From: Bacillota bacterium
GTDB lineage: Bacteria > Bacillota > Clostridia > Christensenellales > Pumilibacteraceae
Direction of reading: 5' to 3'
Assembly: GCA_009787385.1 (NCBI GenBank)
Contig: WRGC01000018.1
Coordinates: 1 to 34,471 of the forward strand
DNA: 34,471 nt
The position numbers and the translations under genes are program-made. The notes under the pieces were generated by a model, which was not told where the DNA came from, did no database searches, and saw nothing but the letters and a program-made list of their open reading frames with translations. Of this stretch, positions 8,032 through 17,564 are shown one piece after another (position 1 is the stretch's first letter; each line of letters opens with the position of its first letter).

Positions 8032-9057
8032 ATGAGTATATTTGATGAATATGCTAATCATTATAGAAACGCAAGAAAAGCGGTTGTAAAGGGAGATTGT
8101 AAATTAGCAAAAAGAGAATTAGATAGTTTTGTTCATAAACTTTCTAATATTGCAAATGACCCTTATGCATTTAATAGAGATAAATTTAAAGAAATTATTG
8201 ATAAATATAGATCTATATCTATTGAGTTAAGAGAATGGGGAATAACTACAACGGTATATAATGCATTTAATATTAAATTTAAATCATCATATAACCCAGT
8301 AGAAGAAGCAAGGCAACGAGCAGAGGAAGCAGAAGCAAAACAACAAGCGGAAGAAGCGGAAGAAAAACAACAAGCGGAAGAAGCGGAAGAAAAACAACGA
8401 GCAGAAGAAGCAGAAGCAAGGCGACAAGCGGAAGAAGTAGAAGCAAGGCGACAAGTGGAAGAAGCGGAAGCAAGGCGACAAGTGGAAGAAGCGGAAGCAA
8501 GGCAACAAGCGGAAGAAGCGGAAGCAAGGCGACAAGCGGAAGAAGCGGAAGAAAAACAACGAGCAGAAGAAGCAGAAGCAAGGCGACAAGCGGAAGAAGC
8601 AGAAGTAAAACAACGAGCAGAAGAAGTAGAAGCAAGGCGACAAGCGGAAGAAGATGTGAAACAAGAAGAAGATATGAGCCAAGATGATGAATATAACGAA
8701 ATAGAGAGAATAGCAGAAGACCATAAGCAACAACAAGAATATAAGTTTAAATCGCCAGAACCTTTGCAACCATCAGTAGATACAGTAGATACATCTGCAA
8801 TAGAGAGTGAAGTATTGTTTGTATTAACTGGAGAGTTTTACGATAGAAAAGTCAAAAAAGAAGATTTGGCTAAAAAATTTTGTGTTTCTATGGATATTCT
8901 AGATGGTATTCTTTTAAAGCTTAAAGATGATAGGTTGATTAGATATTCAATTGGAATGGTAAAAGCAACATATATTGCATATAATAAATTGGGATTGCCA
9001 TATCCAAAAGATATAGTAATTGGTAATTCTATATCTAATAAAACTGTATTGTGTTAA
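8032..9057 (+). CDS. Protein with paralogous N-domain, 9-residue AEEAEARRQ repeats and a winged-helix-like C-terminus
   Basis: A 341-residue protein in three parts. Residues 1-85 are homologous to the preceding small protein. Residues 97-204 are exactly twelve copies of a nine-residue unit of the type AEEAEARRQ, which should form a long charged single helix or coiled coil. Residues about 255-325 (ESEVLFVLTGEFYDRKVKK, then EDLAKKFCVSMDILDGILLK, then LKDDRLIRYSI) look like a winged helix-turn-helix, so DNA or protein binding is plausible. The nine-residue period fits neither a 7- nor an 11-residue coiled coil well. The repeat is 27 bases at DNA level and could change length. GAGGGAG (8017-8023) precedes the start. 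The function is unknown; co-operonic with a SprT-like protease. Confidence 0.65.
   Translation: MSIFDEYANHYRNARKAVVKGDCKLAKRELDSFVHKLSNIANDPYAFNRDKFKEIIDKYRSISIELREWGITTTVYNAFNIKFKSSYNPVEEARQRAEEAEAKQQAEEAEEKQQAEEAEEKQRAEEAEARRQAEEVEARRQVEEAEARRQVEEAEARQQAEEAEARRQAEEAEEKQRAEEAEARRQAEEAEVKQRAEEVEARRQAEEDVKQEEDMSQDDEYNEIERIAEDHKQQQEYKFKSPEPLQPSVDTVDTSAIESEVLFVLTGEFYDRKVKKEDLAKKFCVSMDILDGILLKLKDDRLIRYSIGMVKATYIAYNKLGLPYPKDIVIGNSISNKTVLC
8320..8643 (+). repeat. 27-bp tandem repeat, 12 units, inside a gene
   Basis: Twelve in-frame 27-base units encode the AEEAEARRQ series. Units differ mainly at a few positions (Ala/Val, Ala/Glu, Arg/Lys/Gln). The block is much richer in G and C than the flanking coding sequence. 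Confidence 0.9.
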
Positions 9058-9082
9058 GACTTGTGTTTATTTGTAGTAGTTT

Positions 9083-9709
9083 ATGGAAGAAATTAATGTA
9101 AAAGATGTTTGTACCGAATTGACTATTGCTTTTCGGACACTCAATGAGTTGTTGTTTCAAAATAAACTTGTAGAACCTAGAATAGTGACACAACCTAGAA
9201 AACGACCAAATGTGAATGGGTGGCTAACAGTAGATAAGCCGTGGGTTAATACAGATACTGGAAAAGCTTATTATGAAATAACAATATCTTCTCAAAGTTT
9301 TAATGAGTCTATCAATGATGTTTTGGGGATACTTGTGCATGAGATGGTACATCTTTCTAATGCTATGGAAGGTATTGTAGATTGTGCTAGAAATCAGTAT
9401 CATAATATTGCATTCAAGGAGGCCGCTGAAGCAGCGTTGTTGATATGTGAGAAGATACCTCATTATGGATATATGTTTACTCAACCATCCGAAAGACTTA
9501 TAAAAATATTTGATTTGTTGCCAATCCATGATGATGTATTTCATCTAGAATATAGAAATACTGTAGTTAAGTCCAAAACAATGCAATACAAAATGAATTG
9601 TTATGTATGTGATAAATGTGGTATAAAGTTTAAAACAAGAGCCAATTTAGCTTTAGATGCAAAATGTGGAGATTGCAACGGCTCTATCAATAAGTGTAAT
9701 AAAGAATAA
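9083..9709 (+). CDS. SprT-like zinc metalloprotease with C-terminal zinc ribbon
   Basis: A 208-residue protein. Residues 15-50 (LNELLFQNKLVEPRIV, RKRPNVNGWLTV) and HEMVH at 86-90, followed by QYHN at 105-108, match the SprT-like/SprT-related minigluzincin pattern: two His of HExxH plus a downstream His in YHN as the third zinc ligand. Residues 176-198 form a zinc ribbon (CDKC, CGDC). The SprT and Spartan families include proteases acting on DNA-protein crosslinks; phage and mobile-element versions of this type are common, with unknown substrates. The start has no evident ribosome binding site, and 25 bases separate it from the previous gene. The whole unit ends at the terminator at 9792-9823, so it is probably the last gene of the 6263 transcript. 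Confidence 0.8.
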   Translation: MEEINVKDVCTELTIAFRTLNELLFQNKLVEPRIVTQPRKRPNVNGWLTVDKPWVNTDTGKAYYEITISSQSFNESINDVLGILVHEMVHLSNAMEGIVDCARNQYHNIAFKEAAEAALLICEKIPHYGYMFTQPSERLIKIFDLLPIHDDVFHLEYRNTVVKSKTMQYKMNCYVCDKCGIKFKTRANLALDAKCGDCNGSINKCNKE

Positions 9710-9791
9710 TTGTTGATTACTATTATAGATATTGATTTTATAAAAATTTGAAAGTGCAAGTAGCATTTTTAAGATAATATAGTTAATTTAT

Positions 9792-9823
9792 AAAGAGTTG
9801 TACTAGCAATAGTGTAGCTCTTT
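9792..9823 (+). terminator. Terminator after the SprT-like gene
   Basis: A 14-bp stem with three G-T wobbles (9792-9805 with 9810-9823), a GCAA loop and a T run. It is homologous to the hairpin at 5829-5860. Confidence 0.8.
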
Positions 9824-9849
9824 TGTTGATTTGTGGTTGTTTAATACCC

Positions 9850-9879
9850 TTTACAGTGTTGTGACAACTGTGCTATAAT
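9850..9879 (+). promoter_or_regulatory. ruvB promoter placing the start codon at or next to +1
   Basis: TTTACA (9850-9855), an 18-base spacer and extended -10 TGcTATAAT (hexamer 9874-9879). The ATG is at 9888, eight bases after the hexamer, so transcription should begin within about two bases of it. An 11-base dyad (GTTGT, G, ACAAC at 9858-9868) lies between the two elements and could bind a regulator; it does not resemble a LexA box. Confidence 0.65.
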
Positions 9880-9887
9880 GTTGACAA

Positions 9888-10901
9888 ATGGAAATTACTG
9901 ACAATCAAAAATTGCCTACAGATGATGAAGTATCCTTGAGACCACAGTCCTTTGATGAATATATAGGACAATCCAAAATTAAGAAAAATCTTAAAGTATT
10001 TATAGAAGCCGCAAAGGCAAGGCAAGAGGCTTTGGATCATGTGTTGTTGTATGGACCTCCCGGGCTTGGAAAAACTACTCTTAGTCATATTATTGCTATA
10101 GAACTAAATGCTAATATCAAGATTACATCTGGACCTGCTATAGAAAGACCTGGGGACTTAGCCGCAATTTTGACCAATCTCAACAAATATGATGTGTTGT
10201 TTGTAGATGAAATACACAGGTTGAATAGGACTGTAGAAGAAGTATTGTACCCCGCTATGGAAGATTTTGCTTTGGATATAATAATAGGCAAAGGTCCATC
10301 TGCACGCAATATGAGACTTAATTTGCCACCTTTTACTTTAATTGGAGCTACTACTAGAGCGGGTATGCTTACAGGACCTCTTAGAGATAGATTTGGTATT
10401 GTGGGGCATTTAGAAGTATACAATACTCAAGAGTTGGCTCAAATTTTGCGTAGGAGTGCTACAATACTTAATTACGAATTAGACAATGATGCTAGTATAG
10501 AGTTGGCATGTCGTAGTCGTGGCACACCTCGTATTGCCAATAGACTGCTAAAGCGAATTAGAGACTTTGCACAAGTCAAAGGTAGTAGTGTAATTACTAA
10601 AGAAATTACTAAGTCTAGTTTGATTCATCTTGAAGTTGATGATTTAGGATTGGATACCACAGACAAAAAAATCTTGAGATGTATGGTAGAAAAGTTTGGT
10701 GGTGGTCCAGTTGGATTGGATACATTGGCGGCCGCATCGGGTGAAGAGAGTGTGACGATAGAAGATGTGGTAGAACCATTTTTGATACAATTAGGCTTTG
10801 TAGCTAGAACCCCAAAAGGCAGAATAGTTTTGCCTTTTGGATATAAACATTTGGGATTAGTCCCACCTGACAAGCTAGAGCAGATGGCATTTTTTAGTTA
10901 A
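9888..10901 (+). CDS. ruvB: Holliday junction branch migration ATPase RuvB
   Basis: A 337-residue AAA+ motor that drives branch migration of Holliday junctions with RuvA. Visible signatures: [12 protein letters not shown] at the N-terminus, Walker A GPPGLGKT (56-63), Walker B LFVDEIH (104-110), sensor I GATTRAG (153-159), the arginine finger in LRDR (165-168), and the C-terminal winged helix with [11 protein letters not shown]. The length is normal for the family. ruvA is not in the window; the gene before it is the unrelated protease, and ruvB has its own promoter. No ribosome binding site precedes ATG 9888, and the promoter geometry indicates a leaderless message. queA and tgt follow, the usual Firmicutes order. 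Confidence 0.97.
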   Translation: MEITDNQKLPTDDEVSLRPQSFDEYIGQSKIKKNLKVFIEAAKARQEALDHVLLYGPPGLGKTTLSHIIAIELNANIKITSGPAIERPGDLAAILTNLNKYDVLFVDEIHRLNRTVEEVLYPAMEDFALDIIIGKGPSARNMRLNLPPFTLIGATTRAGMLTGPLRDRFGIVGHLEVYNTQELAQILRRSATILNYELDNDASIELACRSRGTPRIANRLLKRIRDFAQVKGSSVITKEITKSSLIHLEVDDLGLDTTDKKILRCMVEKFGGGPVGLDTLAAASGEESVTIEDVVEPFLIQLGFVARTPKGRIVLPFGYKHLGLVPPDKLEQMAFFS

Positions 10902-10919
10902 TTTTATTTTTATCAACCG

Positions 10920-10969
10920 TTGATTTTTACTTTATAATTGACAATTGATTTTTACTTTATAATTGACAA
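10920..10969 (+). repeat. Perfect 25-bp tandem duplication carrying a -35 element
   Basis: Bases 10920-10944 and 10945-10969 are identical and head-to-tail. Each copy includes TTGACA. Only the second copy (10963-10968) is correctly spaced from a -10 (TATACT 10986-10991). Confidence 0.9.
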
Positions 10970-10991
10970 TTTGTACACTCCTAATTATACT
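10963..10991 (+). promoter_or_regulatory. queA promoter
   Basis: TTGACA (10963-10968), a 17-base spacer and TATACT (10986-10991) predict +1 near 10998, leaving only about 12 bases before ATG 11010 and no ribosome binding site. A second possible -10, TGcAATAAT (10997-11002), would make the message leaderless. Confidence 0.6.
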
Positions 10992-11009
10992 AATGCAATA
11001 ATTATAACT

Positions 11010-12032
11010 ATGAAAACTATAGATTTTGATTATCATTTACCGACACAGTTAATTGCCCAAAATCCTACGGATAAGAGAGAAAATAGTAGGCTTATGGTTG
11101 TAGACAGACATACTAAGGAGATATATCACAAGCATTTTTATGATATATTGGACTACTTGAATGCGGGAGATGTTTTGGTTGTCAACAACACTAGGGTCTT
11201 GCCCGCAAAATTGATTGGTATTTTGGACAATAGTAAAGAGTTGGAGATATTGTTGCACAAAAGACTTGATAGTGACGAATGGGAAATATTGGTAAAAAAT
11301 TCTAAACGCTATAAAGTAGGTACACAACTTGTATTTGGTGACAATCTAAAGGGTGTATTTTGTGAAAGAGTTAGTAATGGCAATAGAGTGCTTAAATTAG
11401 AATACAATGGTATCTTAGAAGAAGTATTGTCACAAATAGGGCAGATGCCTTTACCTCATTATATCAAATCCGTATTGCAAGATAAAGAGCGTTATCAAAC
11501 GGTATACTCAAAAGGCAATGCTAAAAGTGTAGCTGCTCCCACAGCTGGCTTGCACTTTAGCTCTGAGATAATAGATAAGTTGAAATCTAAGGGGATAGAA
11601 TGGTTGGAAGTTAGTTTGAATGTGGGATTGGGTACTTTTAGACCTGTCAAGACTGAAGATTTGGCATTGCACAATATGCATGCAGAATATTTTGTATTGA
11701 GTGAAGAAACAGCCAATGCTATTAATTTAGCAAAATCTCAAGGGCGTAGGATAATCGCTGTAGGTACAACTAGTGTGAGAGTGCTTGAAAGTGCAAGTAC
11801 TCAAGATGGGAAATTGATTGCACAAAGCAATGATACTCAAATATTCATATATCCACCATACAAATTTAAAGTCGTAGATGGACTTATAACCAATTTCCAT
11901 TTGCCCAAAAGCACGCTTATCATGTTGGTATCCGCATTTATGGGACATGCTCAAACAATGCATGCATATGATTTGGCGGTGAAAAATAATTATAGATTTT
12001 TTAGTTTTGGCGATGGAATGATGATATTATAA
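11010..12032 (+). CDS. queA: S-adenosylmethionine:tRNA ribosyltransferase-isomerase QueA
   Basis: A 340-residue enzyme of queuosine synthesis; it transfers and isomerises the ribosyl part of SAM onto preQ1 at tRNA position 34. Family features: MKTIDFDYHLPTQLIAQNP at the N-terminus, SRLMVVDR, VLVVNNTRVLPA, AAPTAGLHF, GLGTFRPV and the C-terminal NFHLPKSTLIMLVSAF. An upstream in-frame ATG at 10938 would add 24 residues unlike any QueA, and it lies inside the promoter repeat, so ATG 11010 is chosen. The length is normal. It works with tgt, which follows after 281 bases. The leader appears very short and without a ribosome binding site. Confidence 0.96.
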   Translation: MKTIDFDYHLPTQLIAQNPTDKRENSRLMVVDRHTKEIYHKHFYDILDYLNAGDVLVVNNTRVLPAKLIGILDNSKELEILLHKRLDSDEWEILVKNSKRYKVGTQLVFGDNLKGVFCERVSNGNRVLKLEYNGILEEVLSQIGQMPLPHYIKSVLQDKERYQTVYSKGNAKSVAAPTAGLHFSSEIIDKLKSKGIEWLEVSLNVGLGTFRPVKTEDLALHNMHAEYFVLSEETANAINLAKSQGRRIIAVGTTSVRVLESASTQDGKLIAQSNDTQIFIYPPYKFKVVDGLITNFHLPKSTLIMLVSAFMGHAQTMHAYDLAVKNNYRFFSFGDGMMIL

Positions 12033-12095
12033 TTTTTTGTGAGAGTGTACAAATAGAGTAGATTAAGATGGAAATAAGTAATATTTAAATAAGAA

Positions 12096-12175
12096 CAACC
12101 ATAAAGCGTTCGGGGGTTTGGGGGATTCCCCAAGAACTTTTTTGGTTCTTGTTGGGCGTCAAAAAAGAATAAAGC
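12096..12175 (+). repeat. Dispersed GC-rich repeat, copy A
   Basis: An 80-base GC-rich island in AT-rich DNA. It begins CAACCATAAAGCGTTCGGGG, contains GGGGGATTCCCC and a CAAGAAC/GTTCTTG stem, and ends GGCGTCAAAAAAG. An inverted relative lies at 13582-13649, beyond tgt. It resembles REP-type elements; the hairpins could terminate queA transcription. Confidence 0.65.
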
Positions 12176-12310
12176 TATCTTTGTTGATAGTTTGTATATT
12201 ATTATTAACCACTCGTTGTACATTTTCTTTTTTGTTGCAATGATTTGTATCTTTGTTGTGAGATTCAAACTAACAACATATCATTACGCAATTTAAAATT
12301 AAAAACTTGA

Positions 12311-13426
<1,116 letters not shown>

Positions 13427-13455
13427 GTTTTAGGAATCACAATTTATTGTATTAA

Positions 13456-13488
13456 AGAGAGTATATAAGCATTTTGTATATACTCTCT
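13456..13488 (+). terminator. Terminator after tgt
   Basis: A perfect 12-bp stem AGAGAGTATATA/TATATACTCTCT with a nine-base loop, followed by CTCTTTTG. Confidence 0.75.
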
Positions 13489-13581
13489 CTTTTGTATTAC
13501 AATATATTCAAATTTTTGAAAGTGTGCAATGAGATGTTATTAACAACAATATATAAACAATCAATAAAAACAACAATATTA

Positions 13582-13649
13582 TTTTTTGACGCAAAAAAAG
13601 AAGCAAAAAGCTATTGCGTGATTGTGAATCCCCGAACGCTTTAAGGTTG
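13582..13649 (-). repeat. Dispersed repeat, copy B, inverted relative to copy A
   Basis: Read on the minus strand it begins CAACCTTAAAGCGTTCGGGG and ends TGCGTCAAAAAA, matching both ends of copy A (12096-12175); the middle differs. It lies in the gene-free interval 13489-13794, which shows nothing else recognisable. Confidence 0.6.
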
Positions 13650-13794
13650 ATTTTATTTAATTATTAATTCTTTCCATATTAATGTACTCTATTTGTATAC
13701 TCATAACTTATAAAATATGAACAAATTAATACATAAATTAAACTAAATTTGTATAATAAAATAATATTAACAAGATGTAGTTTGCAATCTAAGG

Positions 13795-13823
13795 TAGACA
13801 AATGTAGTTAAATCCTATATAAT
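13795..13823 (+). promoter_or_regulatory. Promoter of the first surface-protein gene
   Basis: TAGACA (13795-13800), a 17-base spacer and TATAAT (13818-13823), about 25 bases before the start region. Confidence 0.6.
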
Positions 13824-13854
13824 TGATATATAAGATTATATGGGGAGTCATAAT

Positions 13855-15561
13855 ATGAGCAAGAGAATCTGTCTATCAGTCTATTTGTCTATTATAGTAT
13901 TATTTAGTTGTCTTGTTGGGATTGTAGCATTGTTGAATACTACATCAGATAGCAATACAAGTTTGATTGATAATATCAACAAAATTGAAAATTTTGAAAG
14001 TAGTACAACACCTAAGTTTAAAATAACATTTCAACATACGGGTGAGTATCCAAAAGGTGATAAAGTACCCGATCCAATTGAGGTAACTTTGGGCGAATTG
14101 CCACCAGCATTGCCACATTATACAAACGCTACAAATCCATCATATGGTAGAAGTCTTTATGGTTTTTATACTATAAGAGATGGACAAAGTGTATTTTATT
14201 ATGGTGCATATGGTGAAACTTCGCATGATATAGGATTGCTAGGTGATGATTTGATTCCGTTGAGAGTGTGGGATATAGAAGAAGATACAATTCTTATACC
14301 CGCTTATGGACATATGAATTGGTATAAGGATATATTGTTAAATCCAAATGGTGGAACATTGATTGACCCAAAATTAGATGATACCAAATTAATTGCCGTT
14401 GCCCCTTGGACAAAATTTCCATCAGGATACAGTGCTCCAACAAGAATTGGATATAAATTTGCTGGTTTTTATGATAATTTGAATGATAGTCTAGAAGCTT
14501 ATGGAAAACAATGGTATGATGAAAATATGGTTTGTCAAGTAGATGAAGATGAGATTAATTTGGATCATACAAGAAAAACTCTTCATGCTAAGTGGATAGT
14601 GAATGACGGAATTGAAACTGTTGTCAAATTTGACAAAAAAAATGGTGATGGTGGAACAAACAAAGTAAGAGTAATAACTGGAAAAAACATGACACAAGCT
14701 ACAGCTCCTACTATGCGAACAGCTATTTTTACGGGGTACTATGATAGAGTAGAGGGCGGAAAACAATATTATGATGAGAATATGAGGTCAGTTAGAGTTT
14801 GGGATAGAGCAGAAAGTACAACATTGTATGCAAGATGGGAGAATAAAGAATATACAGTTACTTTAGACCCTAATAGTGGAAGTGGTGGAACAACAGAAGT
14901 GATGGCGTTGTGGGGAGAAAATCTTCCTTATGCTATAGCTCCTATGAGAGATGGTTATATGTTTATGGGGTACTTGTCTACTAGAGATGGTGGCACTCAA
15001 TACTACAATTATGATATGAAACCAATTGTATGGGATAAGAAGAGAGATTGGACAATATATGCACAATGGCAAAAAGCAGAGTTTACGGCTACTTTGGACT
15101 TTCAAGGTGGACGAGGTGGTAGCAGCAAAGTGTCAGTAATGTACGGAAATATTATGCCACGAGTTGTAGCCCCTAATAGAGATGGATATATATTTAGTGG
15201 ATACTATGATATAGTAGGCGGAAAGCAATATTATGATAAGAATATGAACTCAATGAGACCATGGGATGTGAGAGGAGATGGTACACTGTATGCAAAATGG
15301 GAAAAGGAAGAAGAAGTATTGCCACCGCCACCAACAGAGCCTACAGCACCTACAAATCCGTCATCAGTTGACTTTGGTGGGATATTGGGTTGGAGTGGGG
15401 CTGGAATAGCTTTGGTAGCAATTATATTGGGTGGAGTGTTATTTGTATTGAGACGAAAGAGAAATATGCAATCATCACAACAAGGCAATTATAGTAGCCA
15501 AAATAACTATTATAACAATCAATCTCAAAGCAATTATAGAAATAATAACAATGGTTGGTAA
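13855..15561 (+). CDS. InlB-repeat surface protein with C-terminal membrane anchor
   Basis: A 568-residue predicted surface protein. Residues about 8-28 are a hydrophobic export segment (LSIIVLFSCLVGIVALLN). Four InlB/Flg_new-type repeats follow, each with a beta strand (for example YTVTLDPNSGSGGTTEV), DGYxFxGYY, then YYDxNM.S.R.WD...TLYAxW. A Pro/Thr spacer (LPPPPTEPTAPTNPSS) leads to a membrane helix (about IALVAIILGGVLFVL), basic residues, and an Asn/Gln/Tyr-rich cytoplasmic tail ending NNNNGW. There is no LPXTG, so anchoring is by the membrane helix. Such repeats serve as stalks or binding modules; the ligand is unknown. ATG 13855 is preferred over 13840 because GGGGAG (13842-13847) precedes it and the paralogue at 15646 starts at the same MSK. 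Confidence 0.8.
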   Translation: MSKRICLSVYLSIIVLFSCLVGIVALLNTTSDSNTSLIDNINKIENFESSTTPKFKITFQHTGEYPKGDKVPDPIEVTLGELPPALPHYTNATNPSYGRSLYGFYTIRDGQSVFYYGAYGETSHDIGLLGDDLIPLRVWDIEEDTILIPAYGHMNWYKDILLNPNGGTLIDPKLDDTKLIAVAPWTKFPSGYSAPTRIGYKFAGFYDNLNDSLEAYGKQWYDENMVCQVDEDEINLDHTRKTLHAKWIVNDGIETVVKFDKKNGDGGTNKVRVITGKNMTQATAPTMRTAIFTGYYDRVEGGKQYYDENMRSVRVWDRAESTTLYARWENKEYTVTLDPNSGSGGTTEVMALWGENLPYAIAPMRDGYMFMGYLSTRDGGTQYYNYDMKPIVWDKKRDWTIYAQWQKAEFTATLDFQGGRGGSSKVSVMYGNIMPRVVAPNRDGYIFSGYYDIVGGKQYYDKNMNSMRPWDVRGDGTLYAKWEKEEEVLPPPPTEPTAPTNPSSVDFGGILGWSGAGIALVAIILGGVLFVLRRKRNMQSSQQGNYSSQNNYYNNQSQSNYRNNNNGW

Positions 15562-15645
15562 TTAGTATCAACAACAAGTATATTGTATTGATTTTTTAAA
15601 TTTAAGTCTTATTATGTTTGTTAAGATTTGTGTATGGAGTTCATT

Positions 15646-17454
15646 ATGAGTAAGAAAAATATTTATCTATCTATTTGTTTGTCTATTGTAGTATTGTTTA
15701 GTTGTTTTGTAGGATTGCTATTTTGTATATTTAACAACAATTCAACGACAAACTTAGTAGATTCTTCAATATATAGTATTGAAAGCAATACTAGCGATTC
15801 TAATTACAGTAGTATTGACAGTGAAACCAATCGTAATATTGACAAAGGTTCTAGGTATATGTATGATGATTTCTTTACTATGTATCCACAGAAATACAAT
15901 CATGCATATGTTGGTGATCAAGTTGTGCTTGAGGCAGCTACAGACTTAGGCGAGAACGAACAATTGCAGTGGTTTGAAAGCAACTCTGGATTTCAAGCTA
16001 GTAATGATAATACACTTTTAGAGGGAGAGACTAGCAGAATATTTTATCCGCCAACAAATGTTGTTGGAACAAAATATTATTATTGTGCGTATTTTTGGGA
16101 TGGCTATGTTCAAACATCTCATATACAAGTCAATGTATATCCGCAAGGTCAACCATTGCCAGAACAAGTATATCATGTATCATTAAATGCGTGGGAAGGT
16201 TATTATTCACATGAGGTAGCTGTTGAAGTAGAGTATGGACAATCAATGCCTTCTGCTCCTGCTCCTAAGGGGAGAAGAAGATTTCTTGGGTATTATGATA
16301 GAAGAATGGTAATAGAAGTTGGCAGAAGTGAAAAAGCAAACAAAGATGCTGTTCAATATTATGATAAAGATATGAATTCGGTTAGAGATTGGGATAGAAC
16401 AAAAGATTTTATGCTTTGGGGATGGTATGATTTTTCAACTAGTATAGTATTTGTAAAATTGTTTGCTAACGGTGGAATAAGTGGAACAGATGAGATAATT
16501 GCAGATTTTGGGTATCCAATGCCAGAAGCACATGCTCCAATGTGGAAAGGTTACGATTTTAAGGGGTATGCTGATGTTGATGGAAACTATTATTATGACA
16601 AGGATATGAATAGTGTACGCAATTGGGATCAAAAAGGTGCTAATAATGCTACATTTAAAAGAGTATGGTTGTATGCACAGTGGGAAGAAAAGCCAGTTGT
16701 ACAAGACAAGTTTGATATAACACTAGACTTTAATGGTGGAAGTGGTGGAACAAATCAAGTAGTAGTAGGTTTTGGAGAAAGTATGCCTACTGCAATAGCT
16801 CCTACTAGAGATGGTTATATATTTGGTGGCTATACAGATGATATAAATGGTGGAAAAAGATATTATGATGAGAATATGGAATCGGTTAGTTTGTGGGACA
16901 AGGAAAATGATTGTACATTATATGCACAGTGGCAAGAAGAAGGAATACAACCACCATTACCAGAAGAAAAATATACAGTAATACTAAATTTTAATGGTGG
17001 AAGTGATGGAACAAGTCAAGTAGATGTACAATTGGGTGAGAATATGCCACAAGCTATTGCCCCTATTAGAGATGGATATATCTTTAAAGGCTATTATGAT
17101 AGGGTAGATGGTGGAAAGGGCTATTATGATGACAGTATGAACTCAATGAGTGTGTATGACAAAAAAGAAGATAGTACACTGTATGCACGATGGGACAAGA
17201 CAGGGGTAACATTGCCACCACCAACAGATACCCCGACAGATACTGTATCCCCAGTAAGTCCATCATCAGGAAATTTTGGAGAAGTATTTGGGTGGAGTGT
17301 ATTGAGTGTATTTTTGGTTGCAGTTGTAGCTAGTGGAATATTTGTAATGTTGAAACGCAAGAAAAACACAAAAAGGACACAATCAGGTTATTATAACAAT
17401 CAAAATTATAGTAATACAAAAAACTACTATAATAGAGACAATGGTTGGTACTAG
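15646..17454 (+). CDS. InlB-repeat surface protein with Ig-like domain, paralogue of the preceding gene
   Basis: A 602-residue tandem paralogue. It has the same export segment (LSIVVLFSCFVGLLF) and an added Ig-like domain at residues about 80-165, marked by VGDQVVLEAA and TKYYYCAYFWDG. Four InlB-type repeats follow, each with the YYDxxM and LYAxW features (for example ITLDFNGGSGGTNQVVV), then a Pro/Thr linker (LPPPTDTPTDT), a membrane helix (VLSVFLVAVVASGIFVML) and a KRKK-led Asn/Tyr-rich tail ending DNGWY. The DNA is similar to the first gene even across the start region (ATGAGxAAG... and the TTTAGTTGT block), so this is a tandem duplication. ATG 15646 follows TGGAG. The function is probably adhesion or surface display; the ligand is unknown. 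Confidence 0.8.
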   Translation: MSKKNIYLSICLSIVVLFSCFVGLLFCIFNNNSTTNLVDSSIYSIESNTSDSNYSSIDSETNRNIDKGSRYMYDDFFTMYPQKYNHAYVGDQVVLEAATDLGENEQLQWFESNSGFQASNDNTLLEGETSRIFYPPTNVVGTKYYYCAYFWDGYVQTSHIQVNVYPQGQPLPEQVYHVSLNAWEGYYSHEVAVEVEYGQSMPSAPAPKGRRRFLGYYDRRMVIEVGRSEKANKDAVQYYDKDMNSVRDWDRTKDFMLWGWYDFSTSIVFVKLFANGGISGTDEIIADFGYPMPEAHAPMWKGYDFKGYADVDGNYYYDKDMNSVRNWDQKGANNATFKRVWLYAQWEEKPVVQDKFDITLDFNGGSGGTNQVVVGFGESMPTAIAPTRDGYIFGGYTDDINGGKRYYDENMESVSLWDKENDCTLYAQWQEEGIQPPLPEEKYTVILNFNGGSDGTSQVDVQLGENMPQAIAPIRDGYIFKGYYDRVDGGKGYYDDSMNSMSVYDKKEDSTLYARWDKTGVTLPPPTDTPTDTVSPVSPSSGNFGEVFGWSVLSVFLVAVVASGIFVMLKRKKNTKRTQSGYYNNQNYSNTKNYYNRDNGWY

Positions 17455-17477
17455 TATATAAATAATAATGCAAAAAT

Positions 17478-17508
17478 AAAAGGGTAGAATTAAATTTTCT
17501 ATCCTTTT
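17478..17508 (+). terminator. Terminator after the surface-protein pair
   Basis: A 12-bp stem with one G-T pair (17478-17489 with 17497-17508), a seven-base loop and a T run. Confidence 0.75.
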
Positions 17509-17564
17509 TTGTGCGATATAAAATCAAATTTTTAAAATTAGAAAATTTGTAATAAAGTTATTAA

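Noticed and set aside
8320..8643. Possible CRISPR array
   Set aside because: The repeats are contiguous, in frame and encode a charged helix; there are no unique spacers.
8279..8769. Leu/Phe-rich minus-strand open frames opposite the repeat
   Set aside because: They are antisense shadows of the AEEAEARRQ repeat, with no start signal.
10938..11009. N-terminal extension of queA
   Set aside because: It is translated from the tandem promoter repeat and is absent from QueA proteins.
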